From Listeria cornellensis FSL F6-0969 (GTDB lineage: Bacteria > Bacillota > Bacilli > Lactobacillales > Listeriaceae): a stretch of DNA of 64,000 nucleotides. Under the pieces are notes generated by a model. The model saw only the letters and a list, made by a program, of their open reading frames with translations. It did not search any database and was not told the origin of the DNA. The DNA is taken from positions 1 through 64,000 of the forward strand of contig NZ_AODE01000013.1 of assembly GCF_000525855.1 (NCBI RefSeq), given 5' to 3'. Within the stretch, counting starts at the first letter, position 1. Every line of letters starts with the position of its first letter. Shown here one piece after another: positions 8,919 through 16,987 of the stretch. The translations under genes were made by a program, and so were the position numbers.

Positions 8919-9014
8919 ATGAATTGGAAAATTTTTTCAGTTGTCTCGCTTGCTTTTTTATGATACAACATAATTGTAATGCAAATGCAGTTACTACACA
9001 GGAGAAGGGGAAAG

Positions 9015-9545
9015 ATGATGGACGATACAGCTGTTGTGACAAAAGAACAGATTATTACGGAATTACAACAATTGGCGCAGGAACAGGGGCGTGTGCCAAG
9101 GCGTAGCTTGTACAATCATTTTGAAAAAGCACGACAATTATTTGGTTCATGGCCGGATGCGTTAAAAGCAGCGGGTTTGGAGAATGAGCAGAAACGTTTT
9201 TACAAGCAGGATTTTTTGATTGCAGAGGTAAAGCGAATTTCGGAGCAGTTGGGGCGTCCGCCGATTAGTGGGCCGCATGAGTTTCCACTTTATATGTCTG
9301 TTATGGAGTATTATGATTCTTGGGAAGCTTTTCTTGAGCAGGCTGGTTTGACGAAGTTTGCAGGGGAAGAGGAAGGTAAGGAAGTGAAGGAGAAATTGAT
9401 TCTTGATATTTTGGAAATGGAACGGATTATGCGGAGATTTCCTACGATGAGCGAGTTCGATGACTATCGGTTGGTGCGTTATTATTTTGGTAGTTGGAAG
9501 AATTTTAAAGCGGCTTGTGAGGAGAAGAAGCAAGAAGTTTCTTGA
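9015..9545 (+). CDS. Protein of three HNH-associated (homing endonuclease-associated) repeats
   Basis: 176 residues; ATG 9015 (or 9018) follows GGAGAAGGGG. Three similar units end in LFGSWPDALKAAGLE (about residues 38-52), YYDSWEAFLEQAGLT and YFGSWKNFKAACE. Each is preceded by a helix of the form ITELQQLAQEQGRVP / VKRISEQLGRPP / ILEMERIMRRFP. This is the pattern of the small DNA-binding repeat found beside HNH nucleases (PF18780), but no nuclease motif is present. The gene is likely a free-standing DNA-binding protein of unknown role. It has its own terminator and sits between two operons that, as I recall, are adjacent in Listeria monocytogenes, suggesting insertion. Confidence 0.75.
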   Translation: MMDDTAVVTKEQIITELQQLAQEQGRVPRRSLYNHFEKARQLFGSWPDALKAAGLENEQKRFYKQDFLIAEVKRISEQLGRPPISGPHEFPLYMSVMEYYDSWEAFLEQAGLTKFAGEEEGKEVKEKLILDILEMERIMRRFPTMSEFDDYRLVRYYFGSWKNFKAACEEKKQEVS

Positions 9546-9558
9546 AAATAGATAAAGC

Positions 9559-9602
9559 AAAGCGAGCACCTTATTGGGGATAGGATGCTCGCTTATTTTT
9601 GT
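9559..9602. terminator. Terminator between HNH-repeat gene and reductase
   Basis: AAGCGAGCACC pairs with GGATGCTCGCTT around a 12-base loop, followed by ATTTTTG. It lies between convergent genes and may work in both directions. Confidence 0.85.
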
Positions 9603-9606
9603 ATGC

Positions 9607-10614
9607 TTAGACTTCCGTGAAGCTTTCGTGATGTGTGCTGACCATGGCGACTTCTTCGGCGTCTGGATCTAGGAAGTTTTTAGCGCTGTTGATGGCGATG
9701 GGACCTTCGTGTAGACCGGCCGCAATGATGCGCATTTTGCGAGGATAGGTGCAGATATCACCACATGCGTAAATGCCAGGGACACTGGTTTCCATTTCTT
9801 GGTTGACTAGGATGCCGTATTCGGACGTATCGAATCCCCAGTCGAGCATGGAGCCGAGATTCACTTTTACACCGTGGTTCACAACGATGGCATCTGTGTC
9901 GATTTTTATTGTATTGCCGTTTTTATTGCAGTGAATCACGCAGTTTCTTAGATTGGTCGAATCACCTTGAAGAGCTGTTATTTCGTGGTTGACATGGACA
10001 TAAATAGAGGAATCGTGCATTTCTTTGACGCGTTCTTCGTGCCCTTTGAAATTTTCGCCACGATAGATGAGATGGACTTCTTTGGCGATGGGTTCTAGTG
10101 CTTGCGCCCAGTCAATAGCGGCATTGCCTCCACCAGAAACAACGACGGCTTTATTTTGGAAACTTGCAAGGTTTTTGATGTCGTAGAAGAGGTTGTTGGC
10201 AAACGTTTCGCTACCGGATACTTCTAATTGGTGAACTTCGTATGTGCCGCTTCCTGCTGCGATGATGATGGTTTTGCTGTAATGTTTGTTGCCGTTTTCT
10301 GCGGTTAGTTGGAAGGTGCCGTCTGTTTGTCGATGAATCTCTGTGATGCGTTCGCCGCATACAATGGTAGGCTGGAACGTTTTTGCTTGGTCATGTAAGT
10401 TTTTCACAAGTTCTTGTCCTTCGATTGCAGGGATTCCGCCGATATCTCGGATGATTTTTTCTGGGTAGAAGTAACGGATTTTACCGCCAACTGCTGGCTC
10501 GGCGTCGATGATTTTTGTTTTTAGGGAGCGCAAACCGCTGTAAAAAGTAGTGAATAAGCCAACTGGGCCTGCTCCAATAATTGTGACGTCATACAAGTTT
10601 GACAACGACTTCAC
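9607..10614 (-). CDS. Ferredoxin/flavodoxin-NADP+ reductase-like flavoprotein (YumC type)
   Basis: About 335 residues of the thioredoxin-reductase-like fold lacking the CxxC redox pair. [20 protein letters not shown] binds [20 protein letters not shown] binds NADPH, and [25 protein letters not shown] is the second FAD motif. The start is uncertain: GTG 10614, or a TTG nine bases downstream that has better spacing from AGGTGA. The gene overlaps the siderophore ATPase gene by 26 bp and shares its Fur-controlled promoter. Inference: it supplies electrons for releasing iron from imported ferric siderophores. Confidence 0.88.
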   Translation of the reverse strand: MKSLSNLYDVTIIGAGPVGLFTTFYSGLRSLKTKIIDAEPAVGGKIRYFYPEKIIRDIGGIPAIEGQELVKNLHDQAKTFQPTIVCGERITEIHRQTDGTFQLTAENGNKHYSKTIIIAAGSGTYEVHQLEVSGSETFANNLFYDIKNLASFQNKAVVVSGGGNAAIDWAQALEPIAKEVHLIYRGENFKGHEERVKEMHDSSIYVHVNHEITALQGDSTNLRNCVIHCNKNGNTIKIDTDAIVVNHGVKVNLGSMLDWGFDTSEYGILVNQEMETSVPGIYACGDICTYPRKMRIIAAGLHEGPIAINSAKNFLDPDAEEVAMVSTHHESFTEV

Positions 10615-11434
10615 CTGCTAACTTGGTTGCGACTTGTCTAATTTCACATGCTTGACACGTTTCGTAGGGTAAACATAGTGGAACGCCAGTACGTGGGTCG
10701 AGCATAATATCGGCTTTAATACCAAAAACGTCTTCTAGTGTTTGCTCCGTCATTACGTTTACCGGTGAGCCCTCGGAAATGACTTGCCCAGAACGAATAG
10801 CAATCATATGATCGGCAAAGCGAGAGGCGTGATTTAAATCATGGACAACCATGACGATCGTGCGGTTTTCTTGGAGATTTAGCTGTTTTAACAACATTAA
10901 GACTTCCAGTTGATGGGTCATATCAAGAAATGTCGTTGGTTCATCTAGGAATAAAATATCGGTTTCTTGTGCTAATGCCATCGCAATCCAAGCGCGTTGT
11001 CGTTGTCCGCCAGATAAACTGTCAATTGGACGGTCGGCGAAATCATTTAGACTCGTCACGCGAAGAGCCCATTGAATCATATCGCGATCTTTTACAGACA
11101 TAGATTTAAAACCGCTTTGATGAGGAGATCTGCCGTAGGAAACGAGTTCGCTTACGGTTAAGCCATCAGGTGCGGTTGGGTTTTGCGGCAGGATCGCTAG
11201 TTGTTTCGCGATTTCTTTTGTGGATTGGCGGTGAATCGCTTTTCCATCTAAGAAAACATGACCTTTGGAAGGCTTCATCAGGCGGGACATCGTTTTTAAA
11301 ATGGTTGATTTACCTGAGCCGTTAGCGCCAACTAGTGCCGTGATTTTGCCTTTTGGTATTTCGATATTTAAAGCGTCTACGATGACGCGTTTGTCGTAGG
11401 CGATTTGTAAGCCATCTGTCTTTAAATTATTCAT
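10589..11434 (-). CDS. fhuC: Iron-siderophore ABC transporter ATPase (FhuC/FecE type)
   Basis: 281 residues. GANGSGKST (Walker A) near residue 35, [17 protein letters not shown] signature, [12 protein letters not shown] Walker B, and [16 protein letters not shown] switch His. [21 protein letters not shown] is the Q-loop form typical of ferric hydroxamate importers. The C-terminal tail has three Cys ([10 protein letters not shown]), which is unusual for the family. It is transcribed away from the binding protein and permease genes from a divergent Fur-controlled promoter, and would energise the FhuBG permease pair encoded on the other side. Confidence 0.93.
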   Translation of the reverse strand: MNNLKTDGLQIAYDKRVIVDALNIEIPKGKITALVGANGSGKSTILKTMSRLMKPSKGHVFLDGKAIHRQSTKEIAKQLAILPQNPTAPDGLTVSELVSYGRSPHQSGFKSMSVKDRDMIQWALRVTSLNDFADRPIDSLSGGQRQRAWIAMALAQETDILFLDEPTTFLDMTHQLEVLMLLKQLNLQENRTIVMVVHDLNHASRFADHMIAIRSGQVISEGSPVNVMTEQTLEDVFGIKADIMLDPRTGVPLCLPYETCQACEIRQVATKLAGEVVVKLV

Positions 11435-11461
11435 CTATACACCGCTCCTTAGTTTCGCGAT

Positions 11462-11476
11462 TGATAATCATTCTCA
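11462..11476 (-). promoter_or_regulatory. Fur box of the fhuC-reductase operon
   Basis: TGATAATCATTCTCA matches the TGATAATNATTATCA 7-1-7 Fur consensus at 14 of 15 positions. It lies just downstream of the -10 of the minus-strand promoter. Confidence 0.88.
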
Positions 11477-11481
11477 TGACT

Positions 11482-11510
11482 AGTATAGAATCTTTTGACG
11501 AAAGTTGCAA
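11482..11510 (-). promoter_or_regulatory. Promoter of the fhuC-reductase operon
   Basis: Read on the minus strand: TTGCAA (11505-11510), 17 bp spacer, TATACT (11482-11487). The Fur box at 11462-11476 covers the start site. Confidence 0.75.
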
Positions 11511-11560
11511 TAGCTAAGCGCTATTATTCGTATTTTTTCGTGGTAGAGATATTTTTAGTC

Positions 11561-11589
11561 TTGCTTTTTAGGAATTTGCTTGCTATAAT
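11561..11589 (+). promoter_or_regulatory. Promoter of the siderophore-binding protein operon
   Basis: TTGCTT at 11561-11566, 17 bp spacer, TATAAT at 11584-11589 preceded by TGC (extended -10). Confidence 0.8.
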
Positions 11590-11599
11590 TTCGAATGAG

Positions 11600-11618
11600 A
11601 TTGATAATCATTATCAAT
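11600..11618 (+). promoter_or_regulatory. Perfect palindromic Fur box
   Basis: ATTGATAATCATTATCAAT is a perfect 19 bp palindrome and a full match to the Fur consensus, positioned over the expected transcription start. Iron-loaded Fur would block this promoter. Confidence 0.95.
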
Positions 11619-11635
11619 TAAAAGGGAGGAGTAAC

Positions 11636-12568
11636 ATGAAGAAAATAGTGTTTTTAGTGTCGGCTGCTGTGATGGCGGTTGCTCTGGTTGGGTGTGGTAG
11701 TGACGAAACCGCAGTGGGGAAATCCGAAACGCACGCATATAAGATGCCAAACGGGAAAACGATAGAGATCCCAAATAATCCGAAAAAAATCGTCGTAACA
11801 GAGTATATGGGATCACTTTCGGCTTTAGGTGTGAAACCAATTGGTGCTACGTCGTTTGTATTGGAAAATCCTTATTTGGATGCCTATAAAAAGGGTGTGG
11901 AAGACATCGGTGATCCGGCTTCTGTTGAAAAAGTGGCGGAACTACAACCGGATTTAATTATTGTATCGGGTGAGGATCAGTTCAATCAGATGAAGAAAAT
12001 TGCGCCGACGATTTTAATACCGTACAATACATACAAAAGTGTGCAGGATGAATTAACGGCGATTGCTGATATTGTTGGAAAAGAAGAGGAGGCAAAGGAT
12101 TGGTTAGCTGATTTTGACAAGAAAGCTGCGAAAGCAAGGGGAAAAATAAAAGGTGTGGTAGCGCCAAATGCAACGGTAGGATTGTATGAAGGCGATGATA
12201 AAAATTTCTATGTTTTCGGAGATAATTGGGGTCGGGGTGGACAAGTTCTTTATAACGCATTACAATTAAAGGCGCCTAAGAAAATTCAAGATGAGGTTAT
12301 TGACGGAGATGGCTACAAACAGATTTCGCTAGAAGTGCTGCCTGATTTTGCGGCAGATTATATGTTTGTGACGCGGTTTAAACATGGGGATACTAGAAAT
12401 GGAGCACTCGACGGGATAGAAGCATCAAGTATTTGGAAAGACTTGCCGGCATACAAGGCGAATCATATTTTCACGATGGACTTTGATGAGATGTATAACT
12501 ACGATCCGATTGCGGTAGAAGGGCAAATGGATTTGATTGTGAGTAAAATAGTGGATAGTAATAAATAA
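11636..12568 (+). CDS. fhuD: Ferric siderophore-binding lipoprotein (FhuD type)
   Basis: 310 residues from ATG 11636 after GGGAGGAG. The signal peptide MKKIVFLVSAAVMAVALVGC ends in the lipobox LVGC, so the mature protein is lipid-anchored at Cys-20. It continues with the class III binding-protein pattern: KKIVVTEYMGSLSALGVKPIG, VAELQPDLIIVSGE, ADIVGKEEEAKDWLADFDKKA and a C-terminal IWKDLPAYKANHIFTMD. These proteins capture ferric hydroxamates outside the membrane. Ligand specificity cannot be read from sequence. First gene of the binding protein-permease-permease operon under the perfect Fur box. Confidence 0.92.
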   Translation: MKKIVFLVSAAVMAVALVGCGSDETAVGKSETHAYKMPNGKTIEIPNNPKKIVVTEYMGSLSALGVKPIGATSFVLENPYLDAYKKGVEDIGDPASVEKVAELQPDLIIVSGEDQFNQMKKIAPTILIPYNTYKSVQDELTAIADIVGKEEEAKDWLADFDKKAAKARGKIKGVVAPNATVGLYEGDDKNFYVFGDNWGRGGQVLYNALQLKAPKKIQDEVIDGDGYKQISLEVLPDFAADYMFVTRFKHGDTRNGALDGIEASSIWKDLPAYKANHIFTMDFDEMYNYDPIAVEGQMDLIVSKIVDSNK

Positions 12569-12586
12569 TTGATAGAAATAACAACG

Positions 12587-12652
12587 GTTCACGCGGGATT
12601 GCAAGGGCTAGTCGAAAAACTAGATTCTGCAACTCCTCGCCATAGAACCGAT
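12587..12652 (+). other. Intercistronic stem-loop between fhuD and fhuB
   Basis: Nested inverted repeats: CGGTTC (12587-12592) with GAACCG (12647-12652), TTGCA (12601-12605) with TGCAA (12630-12634) and CTAGT (12610-12614) with ACTAG (12621-12625) capped by CGAAAA. There is no T tract, so it is not a standard terminator. It may stabilise the upstream message so that the binding protein is made in excess over the permease. Confidence 0.6.
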
Positions 12653-12678
12653 ACATATTATGAGGGGATCAGGGTACG

Positions 12679-13704
12679 ATGAAAACGAAGGAACTTGCCC
12701 AATTAAAAACGCGACCTGCAATGGCGACTGTGATTTTGACGGGCGGTGTTGTACTACTTATTATTTCTGCTTTTATCGGCATCGCTGTTGGTGCGGCGGA
12801 TATCGATTTAGCGACGGTTTGGGACGCGTTATTTCATTACAATAAAAGTTTAACGACTCATCAAATTATTTGGGAGTTACGCGTTCCTCGTGTGCTGGCG
12901 GATATGATGGTCGGCGCAGCATTTGCGGTTGCGGGTGCAGTGATGCAAGGCATGACGCGAAATCCGCTCGCAGATAGTGGCTTGTTGGGGCTCAATGCGG
13001 GATCGGCGTTTATGATGGCTGTTTGTTTTGCGTTTTTGCCTGGCCTTAGCTACAATTATTTGATTTTCTTTTCATTCCTTGGTGCGGCGCTTGGTTGCGT
13101 CCTTGTTTTTGGCGTGAGCGCGCTTGTTAAAGGTGGTTTGTCGCCGACGCGGCTTGTTTTGGCAGGTGCTGCGGTAGCTTCTTTGTTGACGGCATTAAGT
13201 GAAGGAATCGCCATTTATTTTAAGCTGAGTCAAGATTTAGCTTTTTGGTTTGCTGGTGGTGTCGCAGGCGTGAAATGGTCGCAAATCGTAGTGGTATGGC
13301 CGTGGCTCATTGGTGCGTTAATTGCGGCGATATTACTCAGTAAGTCGGTAACGATTCTGAGCCTTGGTGATGATATTGCGATTGGACTCGGACAAAATAC
13401 GACGCGGACAAAATTGCTATCAATGCTTGTTGTGCTGATTTTGGCGGGACTTGCCGTTTCGGTCGTTGGCCCAGTTGGTTTTATCGGCTTGATTGTGCCA
13501 CATCTGGTCCGTTATATGGTCGGTGTAGATTATCGCTGGATTATTCCGTGTTCGGCTATTGTTGGTGCACTTTTGACGCTATATGCGGATATTGGTGCCC
13601 GGATGGTGAATCCGCCATATGAGACGCCGATTAGTGTTATTTTTGCCCTTATTGGTGTACCTTTCTTCCTTTATGTGGCGCGTAAAGAAAGGAGGAGTCT
13701 GTGA
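12679..13704 (+). CDS. fhuB: Iron-siderophore ABC transporter permease 1 (FecCD family)
   Basis: 341 residues, about nine to ten hydrophobic segments. IWELRVPRVLADMMVGAAFAVAG and GMTRNPLADSGLLGLNAGSAF are the signature FecCD segments; GPVGFIGLIVPHLVRYMVG is the cytoplasmic loop that meets the ATPase. It forms half of the heterodimeric channel with the next gene, whose start overlaps this stop (TGATG). ATG 12679 is preceded by GAGGGG. Confidence 0.92.
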   Translation: MKTKELAQLKTRPAMATVILTGGVVLLIISAFIGIAVGAADIDLATVWDALFHYNKSLTTHQIIWELRVPRVLADMMVGAAFAVAGAVMQGMTRNPLADSGLLGLNAGSAFMMAVCFAFLPGLSYNYLIFFSFLGAALGCVLVFGVSALVKGGLSPTRLVLAGAAVASLLTALSEGIAIYFKLSQDLAFWFAGGVAGVKWSQIVVVWPWLIGALIAAILLSKSVTILSLGDDIAIGLGQNTTRTKLLSMLVVLILAGLAVSVVGPVGFIGLIVPHLVRYMVGVDYRWIIPCSAIVGALLTLYADIGARMVNPPYETPISVIFALIGVPFFLYVARKERRSL

Positions 13705-14727
13705 TGATGGGGACGGCAACGGAACGAAAAGTCACGCGAAAACGTTGGCTAATCTTGATTTTACTCGCAATTTTACTTGTAGGAACGTTCATTTACAGTG
13801 TCAACGCAGGTTTCTCAAAAATTCCATTTGTAGATGTTATCAAAACTTTATTTGGACAAGGTTCGCCGCAAGATACATTGATTATTTCGCAGTTTCGCTT
13901 ACCGCGTATTGTTGTGGCGGTACTCGTTGGTGCAGGCCTTGCGATTTCAGGTGCGCTGTTACAAGCAGTTTCGCAAAATAGTTTGGCAGACCCAGGGATA
14001 TTAGGAATAAACAATGGAGCCGGTTTGGCAGTTATGCTCTACATTTCGTACTTCCCATCGACACTAGATGTACCTGTTATGTTTATGCCTTTAGTTGGCT
14101 TCACAGGCGCCATTCTCACAGCTTTTATTGTGTATGGCTTATCCTACAGTCGACAAGAAGGTTTATTGCCAAATCGCCTCGTGTTAACAGGTGTGGCGGT
14201 TTCAGCTGCAGTTGCTGCCTTGATGACGCTTTTAACCATTCGTTTAGACCCTGAAAATTATCAAATTGTGGCGGAATGGCTAGCAGGAAATATTTGGGCT
14301 AGCAACTGGCAATATGTCTTTGCACTACTCCCGTGGCTGATCATTCTGGTGACCGTGGCGATGTTCAAAATAAAAACGCTCGATATTCTGGGGTTTGGCG
14401 ATCAAGTGGCAACTGGGCTAGGCGTCAAAACAGAAAAAAGAAAAAGTTATTCTGCTTGTTGTTGCGGTGGCTTTAGCAGCAGCTTGCGTCTCTGTCAGTG
14501 GTGGTATTGCTTTTATTGGCTTAATCGGACCTCATATTGCGAGACGCCTCGTTGGTAGTGGACATAAATGGGTATTGCCAATTTCGGCGCTTGTTGGTGC
14601 GTTATTACTCCTTGTCGCAGATACGATTGGTCGAATCATTGTCCAACCATCCGAAATTTTCGCAGGTATCGTTGTTGCGGTAATTGGGGCACCCTATTTC
14701 TTGTACTTACTAGCTAAAACTAAATGA
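13704..14727 (+). CDS. fhuG: Iron-siderophore ABC transporter permease 2, frameshifted
   Basis: Starts at ATG 13704 overlapping the previous TGA, with AAAGGAGGAG upstream. The first frame reads FRLPRIVVAVLVGAGLAISGALL and SQNSLADPGILGINNGAGLAV, then breaks in a run of six A at 14434-14439. Five A would join LGVKTEKEKVILLVVAVALA to GGIAFIGLIGPHIARRLVG and the final membrane segments, giving about 340 residues of an intact FecCD permease. Partner of the preceding permease and of the FhuC-type ATPase. Confidence 0.9.
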
Positions 14728-14739
14728 TAATGATTATAA
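14725..14739 (+). promoter_or_regulatory. Fur-box-like site between fhuG and fur
   Basis: TGATAATGATTATAA matches 14 of 15 consensus positions, overlapping the fhuG stop codon. A weaker match, TGAGAATGATTGTTT, lies at about 14903-14917 just ahead of fur. No convincing promoter pairs with either site, so autoregulation of fur is possible but unproven. Confidence 0.55.
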
Positions 14740-14940
14740 AGAAGTATCCTGATTTCATTGTAATTGATAATCCAGATAGACTTTTGGAAACTTTTATGCT
14801 ATCTTAGAATAGATATAAAAACGGCTTACTTCAATTGTTTTAGTGGGATAAAGGATAAGTAAGTAGACTTGATTTTTATTTAGAATTATTATAAACTACT
14901 AATTGAGAATGATTGTTTGTTCCCGAGGGAGGGCATAAAA

Positions 14941-15396
14941 ATGGAAGGCCGTATTCAGCGGATTAAATCACAGTTGCATGAAGCAAGTTATAAATTAACG
15001 CCACAACGCGAAGCAACCGTACGCGTTTTATTAGAAAATGAGAAAGACCATCTGAGCGCGGAGGACGTTTATTTACGTGTTAAGGATATTTCACCGGACA
15101 TTGGATTAGCGACGGTTTATCGTACGCTGGAACTTCTGACGGAATTGCGCGTGGTTGACAAAATTAATTTTGGAGATGGCGTGGCACGTTATGATCTACG
15201 TAAAGAAGGCGCGAAGCATTTCCATCATCATTTAGTATGTTTGGAATGTGGGTCTGTTGAGGAAATTCAAGAGGATTTGTTAGATGATGTTGAGAAAATT
15301 GTCGAACAGAAATGGGATTTTCTTGTGAAGGATCACCGTCTAACGTTTCAAGGTATCTGTACGGTGTGTAAAAGCAACATCAAAAAAGCCGAATAA
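14941..15396 (+). CDS. fur: Ferric uptake regulator
   Basis: 151 residues from ATG 14941 after GAGGGAGGG. N-terminal winged helix: KLTPQREATVRVLLENEKDHLSAEDVYLRVK, with the recognition region GLATVYRTLELLTEL. The dimerisation domain carries HFHHHLVCLECG (regulatory site His plus first structural CxxC) and GICTVC (second CxxC). PerR and Zur share the fold; the position beside a siderophore operon bearing Fur boxes favours Fur. Iron-bound Fur represses the uptake genes. Confidence 0.93.
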   Translation: MEGRIQRIKSQLHEASYKLTPQREATVRVLLENEKDHLSAEDVYLRVKDISPDIGLATVYRTLELLTELRVVDKINFGDGVARYDLRKEGAKHFHHHLVCLECGSVEEIQEDLLDDVEKIVEQKWDFLVKDHRLTFQGICTVCKSNIKKAE

Positions 15397-15398
15397 AT

Positions 15399-15527
15399 CG
15401 CCCAGCGAGCCGACAAACGCTCAACTCCGTCGTTAAAAGCTGTGCTCCGATGCTCACGTACTTTTAGTACGCTCCGCTCCGGTGCTCGCTTTTGCCTAGG
15501 ATTTGAGCATTTATCGGCCCGCTGGGG
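15399..15527 (+). repeat. Structured intergenic repeat, copy A
   Basis: Terminal arms CCCAGCGAGCCGA (15401-15413) and TCGGCCCGCTGGG (15514-15526) pair with one mismatch. A second layer, ACGCTCAA with TTGAGCAT, and a central hairpin CGTAC-TTTTA-GTACG (15457-15471) follow. The interior (CGTCGTTAAAAGC, CTCCGATGCTCACGTAC, CTCCGGTGCTCGCTTTTGCC) recurs at about 17963-18050 and, on the other strand, at 33298-33420. No T tract follows. It fills the gap between fur and the NTF2-like gene. Confidence 0.8.
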
Positions 15528-15621
15528 TTTGGTGGTGGAGGCAAAGAGATTAGGGATGGAAAGAGTTTTGCTGGACATTTGTTAAATTATTTCGGTTTTG
15601 CTTTCGTAATGGTGGGGTTTT

Positions 15622-15630
15622 TGGTATACT
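15622..15630 (+). promoter_or_regulatory. Extended -10 promoter of the NTF2-like gene
   Basis: TGGTATACT, a TGn-TATACT extended -10, lies 27 bp ahead of the start codon. No clear -35. Confidence 0.5.
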
Positions 15631-15656
15631 GATGGGACAAGGGCAGGAGGCGTCTG

Positions 15657-16028
15657 ATGTTGGATTGGAAGGGCGTTGTTTTACGAGAGGAAGCATTGCG
15701 CAGAGCGATGTTGGCAAGTGATGTTTCTAGTTTGGATAGGTTGTTGGCGGATGATTTTGTTTTTGTGGACCATTTTGGTAGAAAGGTGACGAAACAGGAT
15801 GATTTAGAGGCGCATAGACAGAAGGTTTTTCAGTTACATCAACTGGATATTGTGGCGCAGGACAAGCGTGTCGTTGGCGGGAATGTGGTTACGGTTTCTG
15901 AGGTGGTGCTTGCGGGTGTTGCTGATGGAGAATCATTTACGGATCGATTGGTATATACGCGAATTTGGCGGAAAGATGCCGAAAATGGTTGGCAAGTGAC
16001 GTCAGGACAGTGTACACGGATTCAATAG
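15657..16028 (+). CDS. NTF2-like (DUF4440/SnoaL-type) protein
   Basis: 123 residues from ATG 15657 with GCAGGAGG upstream. EEALRRAMLASDVSSLDRLLADDFVFVDHFGRKVT is the helix-turn plus strand opening of NTF2-like folds, and the closing TDRLVYTRIWRKDAENGWQV followed by SGQCTRIQ is the usual final sheet. Members act as small-molecule enzymes or binders; the sequence does not show which. It sits between repeat copy A and xerD, a place where fur and xerD are, as I recall, adjacent in Listeria monocytogenes. Confidence 0.75.
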   Translation: MLDWKGVVLREEALRRAMLASDVSSLDRLLADDFVFVDHFGRKVTKQDDLEAHRQKVFQLHQLDIVAQDKRVVGGNVVTVSEVVLAGVADGESFTDRLVYTRIWRKDAENGWQVTSGQCTRIQ

Positions 16029-16058
16029 TTTGGGAACGCCGATTTGAGGAGATTGCGC

Positions 16059-16955
16059 ATGGATGATTTGATACTCGATTTTTTACATTTTTTTGCAGGT
16101 GGAGAAGGGTTTGTCGGCAAATACGTTGGTTGCTTATGAACGAGATTTGCGTTTTTTTTGCGCGTTATTTGGAGGAAGAACAGGGAGCAGTGGCGATTCG
16201 CGACGTAGAACGGATACATATTGTGAGCTTTATGGCTTATGCAAAATTAGAGGGAAAATCACCGAGAACGATTGCGCGCTATATTGCCTCATTGCGTTCT
16301 TTTTTTTCATTTTTTACTGCATGAAAAACTGGCGGATCGGGATCCGATGATTCAAATTGAGACACCGAAGCAGGCGCAGACTTTGCCAAAAATTTTGAAT
16401 CTGAATGATGTGGAGAAATTGCTGGAGGCGCCGAATGGGGCGAACCCGCTCGGTATGCGAGATCAAGCGATGTTAGAGGTCTTGTATGCGACTGGACTTC
16501 GGGTGACGGAGTTGGTACGCCTTCAGATGGACGATTTGCATTTACAGATGGGCTTTATTCAGACGATTGGAAAAGGGGATAAGGAGCGCATTATCCCGCT
16601 TGGCAAAACAGCAACAACAGTTTTGGAGCGCTACTTGGAATTTGGACGTCCGAAATTGCGACGGGTGTCCGAACGCAATGATTTTGTGTTTTTGAACCAT
16701 CACGGACGCGGTATGACGCGGCAAGGTTTTTGGAAGAATTTGAAGCAGATTGCGGCGAAAGCTGGGATTGATAAGCCGATTACACCGCATACTTTGCGAC
16801 ATTCGTTTGCGACGCATCTACTGGAAAATGGGGCGGATTTACGCTCTGTTCAAGAGTTATTAGGTCATGCGGATATTTCAACGACGCAAATTTATACACA
16901 TGTTACGAAGGCGCGCTTAAAAGATGTTTACAAGCAATATCATCCGCGTGCTTAA
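16059..16955 (+). CDS. xerD: Tyrosine recombinase XerD, three frameshifts in this sequence
   Basis: ATG 16059 after GAGGAG opens [11 protein letters not shown]. Runs of seven T at 16090-16096, eight T at 16152-16159 and eight T at 16310-16317 each hold one base too many. Removing them gives a continuous protein of 297 residues, the XerD length: [40 protein letters not shown], then the catalytic domain with [12 protein letters not shown] (Arg), GKGDKER (Lys), [16 protein letters not shown] (HxxR), [16 protein letters not shown] (His and nucleophile Tyr). It resolves chromosome dimers at dif together with XerC. Confidence 0.92.
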
Positions 16956-16987
16956 GGTTGGATAATGAAAAAGGAGCGATTTTGAAA

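Noticed and set aside
14757-14916. Firm promoter for fur
   Set aside because: Candidate hexamers (TTGGAA/TAGAAT, TTGATT/TATAAA) have 15 bp spacers; none is convincing.
15401-15526. Repeat copy A as a simple terminator of fur
   Set aside because: There is no T tract after the stem and the interior is shared with distant sites on both strands.
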